NCBI GenBank assembly: GCA_001414485.1
Contig: LLEY01000198.1
Location: 1-64,000, forward strand
From: Calycina herbarum
Lineage: Eukaryota; Ascomycota; Leotiomycetes; Helotiales; Pezizellaceae
Length of the DNA: 64,000 nt
Direction: 5' to 3'
In this document: positions 58,962-64,000 of the stretch, one piece after another
How the letters are laid out: each line of letters starts with the position of its first letter
Numbering within the stretch: position 1 is the first letter of the stretch
Notes under the pieces: generated by a model
What the model was told of the DNA's origin: nothing
What the model saw: the letters and a program-made list of their open reading frames with translations, nothing else
The model's database searches: none
Program-made: the position numbers and the translations under genes

Positions 58962-61070
58962 TCATCCCTTAAGCTCCTTCGACTCCCCACTCTCAATCTT
59001 CTTCTCATCCAAACTGCTAGGTTTAGACTCCTCATCCTTAATAACAGCACTCGGCAACGGCAAAGTATCCCCCACATTAACAAAGAAATCCTCATTATCC
59101 AAGTCTCTAAACAAAAACCAAAAGATCGGCGCCGAAACAAATCCAATAACCGATGGTACAGCAAACACCCAAACAAGGTTTGGGTCCTCAATAACGCTAG
59201 CGGTCGCCAGAGAAATAGCCGTACTGATAGCTTGCATGAAGAGGGAAAGAGCCATAACGAACCCTTTCATGTTTTGGGGTGCGCGAGAGTAGGCGATTCC
59301 ATAGGCGGTGACGTTGATGAAGATTTCGGAGCAAGCGGTTACGATTGTTGGGATTCCGTAGAGCCAGACTGAGAGGGAGGAGACTCCGGAGCCGATTTCG
59401 CAGTCTGTTGCGTGGTCGAGGCAGGGGGAGGTGATGTAGATGTAGTGCTGGATGACGGCGTATGATGATGCTCCCACGGCGGCGACGAAGAGACCGAAAG
59501 TTATGCGGGCGATGGGTCCGAATCTGATGCCGAGCTTTCTCAGGAGTGGGTAAATACCGTCTACTGCATGTTAGCTATGGTTTTTTTCGAATAGGAAGAC
59601 ATTGGAAAAGGCTGCATACGGTTCATGATGGGAATCAAGATAATGATTGCCAGTGGATTCAAGTTATCGAGTAAATCATTGGGAGTACCATTCGAAGTCA
59701 AGGAAGCGGATTGAGCATTCGCAGCCGCGCCCAAAGCACCGTCATTGATCCTATTCAAGAGTCAGGAGCCGACTTTTAACGGAAGAATCAGGGAGCGGGG
59801 CTTACTGTTGAATCGGGAAGAACAAGAAAATAGCACAAGCACCCATAGTTCGACGAACATCCTCAACAAACTCATCATCCCAAGCAACAACTCTCTGGTC
59901 ACCTGAAGCAGCCAAAACCGAAGGCTTCGCCCGTTCCCAGTAACCTTTTCGGCCGAATCCACCAAACCCAGCTTTTGTCAACGCAAGGATGTTGACTTTA
60001 CAAAAGTTACCAAGAGCGGAGCCTCCGGGTGGGAATTTGATCAAGCGGAAGTTGACGAAGTATAGTAGGGGTGGAAGCATGAGGTAGATGATACATGGGA
60101 GGAGGTAAGCAGCCCAGAAACCGACGTATTTAGCGAGGTACGAAGTTGCGACACCGAAAAAGCCTCCGATATTTACGAGCAGGTAGAACCTTTTTGAGTT
60201 AGTGTTGAAAAGCATTAGATGATAGAGGGCTTGGAGCTTACCATAACATGATTGACTCAGATGTCGCTTCTGGATCAACGATGACCTTGGAGCCATTCTT
60301 CTTCGTCACAACGTGAGGTTTCATATGTGGATTCTGGTCTAGGACTGTCGGAGCGATATTGGCTTTGAAGAGTCCTGCCCCGACGGCAAGCATGTATAGA
60401 CTGAGTGCAAAGGGACCGATGGCTTTCCCTGCTTGGATGACACTTGGGATTGCTGATATGACCATAATGATGTGCGCCTAAAGAGAACAAGCGAGTCAGC
60501 TTATTTTCAAATATCAGGGATATGAAGTTTACTCACAACACCACAAACAGCAATTCCGATGCAGATTGTCTTGAATCTCCCGAGTTTCGCATCGGCAAGC
60601 CAGCCTCCGAAAATCGGCAGACCATATGCCAACATGGTGAAAGAATCAGACATAGCAGAAGCGATGACCGTTCCCTTGCCCAAAGCTCCCGCTGTCTTCT
60701 GGGACCCTCTAGGAGGGGCTCCGGCACCGTTTCCGCCTACAGGAAGTTTACCTCTAACGAAGTTCTTGAAAACCTGTTTACATCCGTAGTATGAAGCACG
60801 CTCGGCGAACTCAACAGCACAGAGCATGTATGCTGTCCAGGGCATTGTTCCCGCAACTCGGGGAAGTGTTGCAAGTTCCTCGTCTGTAGGGGTGATATGA
60901 CCACTAATATCCATAACATCGTATTTTCCATGGTGGTTTACATTCTGGTGCTCTGGGTCGATGGCATTGATGAGCTCTGGTCCAGCGACCAAGCTGTCGT
61001 CTATAGCACCTTCCTCTTGGTGGTGTCAGCTTGAGACTTTGGAGTGTAAAGGGTTGGGCAACTTACTCAT
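58962..61070 (-). CDS. POT/PTR2-family oligopeptide transporter
   Basis: Six exons: 61070-61067 (only ATGA), 61000-60537, 60477-60242, 60189-59806, 59750-59620 and 59563-58962. All phases agree and give 606 aa, the usual size of fungal PTR2 proteins. Motifs in order: EFAERASYYGCKQVFKNF (family signature), ADAKLGRFKT loop, VGAGLFKANIAPTVLDQ, then GFFGVATSYLAKYVGFWAAY, a long cytoplasmic loop, INDGALGAAANAQ, LRKLGIRFGPIARITFG and a C-terminal set of membrane helices (EIFINVTAYGIAYSRAP, NMKGFVMALSLFMQA). About twelve membrane segments. These plasma-membrane proton symporters import di- and tripeptides. The acceptor of intron 1 is uncertain (an alternative 11 bases upstream-in-frame gives MKEGAIDD in place of MND). 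Confidence 0.93.
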
Positions 61071-62378
61071 AGTTCCTATGGTAATTTGATAAAGCACGTG
61101 AACTCAAGAAACGCAACTCGACGAGGTGGAGAAAATTTAAAGGGGAATGACCCCATTCATATAGGCCTTCCCAACGGGTCGGATACTCCCAAGCTCCCCA
61201 TCCTAGAGTGTGATCTGGAATTGGCTTTCTTGGAAAGCGCTGCGCTAGCGAACAAGCAATGTCAAGCATCACGCAGTAATTCTTATCAACCAGGGATCAA
61301 TGATACCCAAGCGGCCGCCGTTCAGTCTAGAAAGCTTTTAGAAGCACTAGAACAATGCAGTCCACCAATGGTAGCTCGGGAATACACCATAGATGCATGC
61401 TATCCACGTAGTTCTATATGCGAACCCTCTCCCATGCAGCCGAAGAACTGATGGGAAGCTCTTGGCAACGGCCATCATTCAGATAACAGAAGCTTAAACG
61501 CGGGAAGCTCATCACAAGGCTTTTTGATGCATGGATGTTGGCTCTAAAAGATCGGCGGTAGGCTCGATTAAGAAGGTATCAACAATTTCACCAACAAAGG
61601 ATATAGAACGCGATCCCGAAATGGAGAGCTGAAAGATGGGGAAAAGGGAAGAAGGGGACTTTTTAGGACTTCCCATACATTTATTGTTGCTTTCAAGGAC
61701 TTTCCACACTTTGTCCCAAGACAAGTATTCACGGGAAAGCCCAAAACTCAGACCACCTTGTCCTAATCAACGTGGATTTTGACACCTAGCGGCGAAAGCT
61801 CATGCACCGAAGCACGCAAAAAGAGAGTTGCATGTTGCAAAATCCCAAAGTGGATCGCTACCCAAAAATCCGGGGACAGTGAAACTAGAAGGTATCCATT
61901 CAAACCCCGGTCCCAGCGGGGAATTTCCGTTTTTTCAAGAACGGTTGGGAATCCTGATCAAGCAACCCGTGATTGGACGCCACTTGGGGTTTTAAATAGT
62001 CCAATATTACAGATGTTCGAGAGAGGAAGGAGAAAGTAATAGAGAAGCGAAGTTTACAGAAAACGGTCAGAGAAGAATGCTAACAGACAGAATAATTTGA
62101 GTTCAGAAAAAACGGGCCGGTTATACCAACCGGGTAAATGATAATCTGGAGGGTAGTGAGACGGTTGCCAACAGCCAACAAATGTTCAAAATAGAGTTTG
62201 AGGGAATTGGTAATATACTGATGGCAAACCACCATCAATCTACAGGTACTTCTGTGTGAAAGTACTTTTGTAGATAAGGCGAGTGAGATTAGGGGTCTAT
62301 AGTCGCGGACTGGTGTCAGGGCAAGGGAACCAATCAACCTACCGATCTCAATGCAGTGAGGCGGCCCGAGGCAGCTTC
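61071..62378. promoter_or_regulatory. Upstream region of the transporter gene
   Basis: Should contain the PTR2 promoter. A plus-strand open frame 61086-61451 and minus-strand frames at 61063-61272 and 61512-61724 show no domain and probably occur by chance. Nothing else is recognised. Confidence 0.4.
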
Positions 62379-62690
62379 CAACCCATGACATGCGCATCGA
62401 AATGGGATTATAACTGCTCGATTTGGCAAGCAACGAAATAGCCACCTCCAGCCGCTTGGATTTTGAACTTGATATGGAAAGGCAGGAAAAAGACGTAAGG
62501 GGCATCGAGACGAGATTGGGCTTGGTGTTCCAACCCATCTCATGCCATCGAAGAACTGTTCAAACTGGAAAGGAACGAAATAGCCGCCTCTACCTGTCTG
62601 AATTTTGGATTTGATGGTGATCAAGTTCCATATGGAAAGGTAATAAAGAGGCGTAAGAAACACAGAGACGAGGTTGGGGCTAGTCATGAA
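62379..62690. repeat. Imperfect tandem duplication of about 155 bp
   Basis: Two adjacent units, 62379-62529 and 62530-62690, both start CAACCCAT, share CATCGAA, ACGAAATAGCC, a block from GGATTT to ATGGAAAGG and GAGACGAGRTTGGG near the end. They differ by indels and substitutions of all types, so the duplication is old and not RIP-shaped. No coding potential is evident. Confidence 0.7.
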
Positions 62691-63114
62691 AAAAATATCT
62701 TATCAGCTATCAGTTGTTGTCTGTTGTCTGTTCAGCCAAATTTCGAACGGGTGAGCAAAAACTAACACTGATGGAAAAATAGAAGGGAACTGAATTTTGA
62801 TAACGAGAGCCATGATGTTCCCTGCTGGACCGCGATCGCATCGTAGAATAGCCTAGATAACTTCTTTTTCGCTCGATCAGCTGAGTGTTGAGATAATATT
62901 GGCTGAAGGTGTCTCTAGAAGACGAAAGGTAGATCTAGTGAGTTCGTATTCAGAGTCACGTGATGGTCGCTTTCGCCGCGTTTCTAAAGTCACACCCACT
63001 AATTTAGTAGCTTAGCCCTCTCTCCCATTCCTCACTTAAGCTCCACACCCACCAACGCCAATTGTTTACTGTGCTCAAGTGTTAACATATATTTACTAGA
63101 AACCGAAGAACGGA
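62691..63114. promoter_or_regulatory. Region upstream of the small ORF at 63115
   Basis: Normal composition with a CACGTGA motif near 62957 and pyrimidine-rich sequence near 63015-63050, as seen before fungal start codons. No gene recognised. Confidence 0.35.
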
Positions 63115-63312
63115 ATGAGTGCCTCTCAGCCCCAAGCATACATACCACTCAGGACCTCCAACTCGCACGGAAAGCCACCTGGCCCTGCCTCCAAAATCGC
63201 GAGTACGATTGGTCGGGTTCGCACGACGAACTACTGCAAAGACCCATCAGCATCCAGTCTTCTTGTAGACCCGATCGCACATTTGAATATGCGATTCTGC
63301 GAAGCCGTATAA
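63115..63312 (+). CDS. Small hypothetical ORF
   Basis: 65 codons, MSASQPQAYIPLRTSNSHGK to FCEAV. The start has an acceptable context (GGAATGAGTG) after a pyrimidine-rich leader. No domain, signal peptide or membrane segment; Ser/Pro-rich first half. It could be the first exon of a longer gene or a chance frame. Confidence 0.3.
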   Translation: MSASQPQAYIPLRTSNSHGKPPGPASKIASTIGRVRTTNYCKDPSASSLLVDPIAHLNMRFCEAV

Positions 63313-64000
63313 AATGAATAAGGGGCGAAGAGAATACTCGAGTATAGGTCGAGACGTCAAGCTTTGAAAAGGTGCTCGAGAGGATGACTCTTACGGTTAG
63401 GGGCCTTAATTACGGCGCGCGATAGACCTGCGAATACATATTATGACTGTTTTTTCAAACGAACCTGCGAATATGTGGTCTGCCACCTCAGAACGATGTT
63501 AATGGCGAGATGTTGCTTCTGAGGTCGTTGATAGAAGGCCTTCCAGGATATTGGCATCACCAGCGCCACGGCTTGGCCAATCCCCAAGCTCTGGTGCCGA
63601 CTTGGCTGCATCGAGCATCCAAGTGCCGAAAATATCACACGCATTACGAGATGGCCGTTAAATATATGGTTGGGATTTGATTGGTCTGTCCGTAAGGTAC
63701 TCAGGTCCATATTTTGCTAGCTCATGTTTCGCTAGCTCCCTGTTGTATCGATGTTCTATTCTTCCTCTTTCTCCTTCCTCTCCCCCGTTCACTTCAAGTT
63801 GAAGATTTCCAAAAGGAATATCTTATGAACTAGTGTAATTTTCAAGATGTAGATCCTGAACCTCCTTTTGGTGCATCTTTTTTGTTGTAGAGAAGACATT
63901 TCACCCATGAAATTCACAAGCGATTGTTTCCAAGGTATGGACATATCTTTCCATTTCAAGGAAGCCCTCTGATATCATGGTTTCGAAAGTTAGCTACAAA
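63313..64000. other. Right end of window, no gene supported
   Basis: A minus-strand open frame of 89 codons (63441-63710) has no recognisable domain and is not called. A pyrimidine-rich run at 63755-63790 might belong to a promoter. Nothing else is recognised. Confidence 0.4.

Noticed and set aside
61086..61451. Plus-strand frame of 121 codons upstream of the transporter
   Set aside because: No domain, overlaps the transporter's leader; likely chance.
1..64000. CRISPR array, rRNA, biosynthetic cluster
   Set aside because: No spaced short direct repeats, no rRNA-like sequence and no PKS/NRPS or similar core enzyme found; a eukaryotic window makes CRISPR unlikely.

Overview
The window looks like filamentous-ascomycete (Pezizomycotina) nuclear DNA. 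Short introns with GTAAGT-type donors, a HET-domain gene, a POT/PTR2 transporter and Fot1/pogo, Ty3, Ty1/Copia and Tad1-type LINE elements all point that way. It alternates between very AT-rich blocks of transposons (1-27.16 kb, about 31.34-37.02 kb and about 47.9-55.85 kb) and normal-composition gene islands. Differences between repeat copies are mostly C-to-T and G-to-A, and nearly every stop inside a transposon reading frame can be read as CAR mutated to TAR. That is the signature of repeat-induced point mutation (RIP). Leotiomycetes is a reasonable guess from the style of the genes, but I cannot prove it.

Block 1 (1-27164) is a nest of elements: a minus-strand LTR retroelement whose LTR was hit by a Fot1/pogo transposon; a complete chromodomain Ty3/Gypsy element (3902-9819, 5-bp target duplication) that cut an older repeat-associated ORF; a fragment of another Gypsy; a TIR transposon (11879-14952) that split a second repeat-associated ORF and itself carries a solo LTR; and a Copia element (15833-27158, minus) that received a solo Gypsy LTR and a complete second Gypsy element (17512-23190).

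Island A (27.2-31.3 kb) carries two divergently transcribed genes. One is a confident nucleotidyltransferase-like gene with a single in-frame stop; the other is a possible distant, catalytically degenerate relative. Block 2 (31.3-37.0 kb) contains a LINE 3' fragment, a gag remnant and two solo LTRs with perfect target duplications.

Island B (37.0-47.5 kb) is bracketed by two direct copies of a short tandem repeat. It holds a broken small ORF, a four-exon secreted Ser/Thr-rich protein (762 aa), a multiply frameshifted conserved fungal gene and a small intact two-exon gene.

A LINE of the Tad1 group (47560-56192, 13-bp target duplication), itself carrying a gag-only LTR element (52671-55286), landed 25 bp upstream of the start codon of a HET-domain gene. 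That gene also carries a probable 1-bp deletion and a CAG-to-TAG type stop. After it come a six-exon POT/PTR2 peptide transporter (58962-61070, minus), a local tandem duplication and a gene-poor tail.

No rRNA, tRNA or CRISPR was found. The main story is structural: datable nested insertions, and RIP-like nonsense changes that reach into otherwise normal-composition genes next to the repeat blocks.
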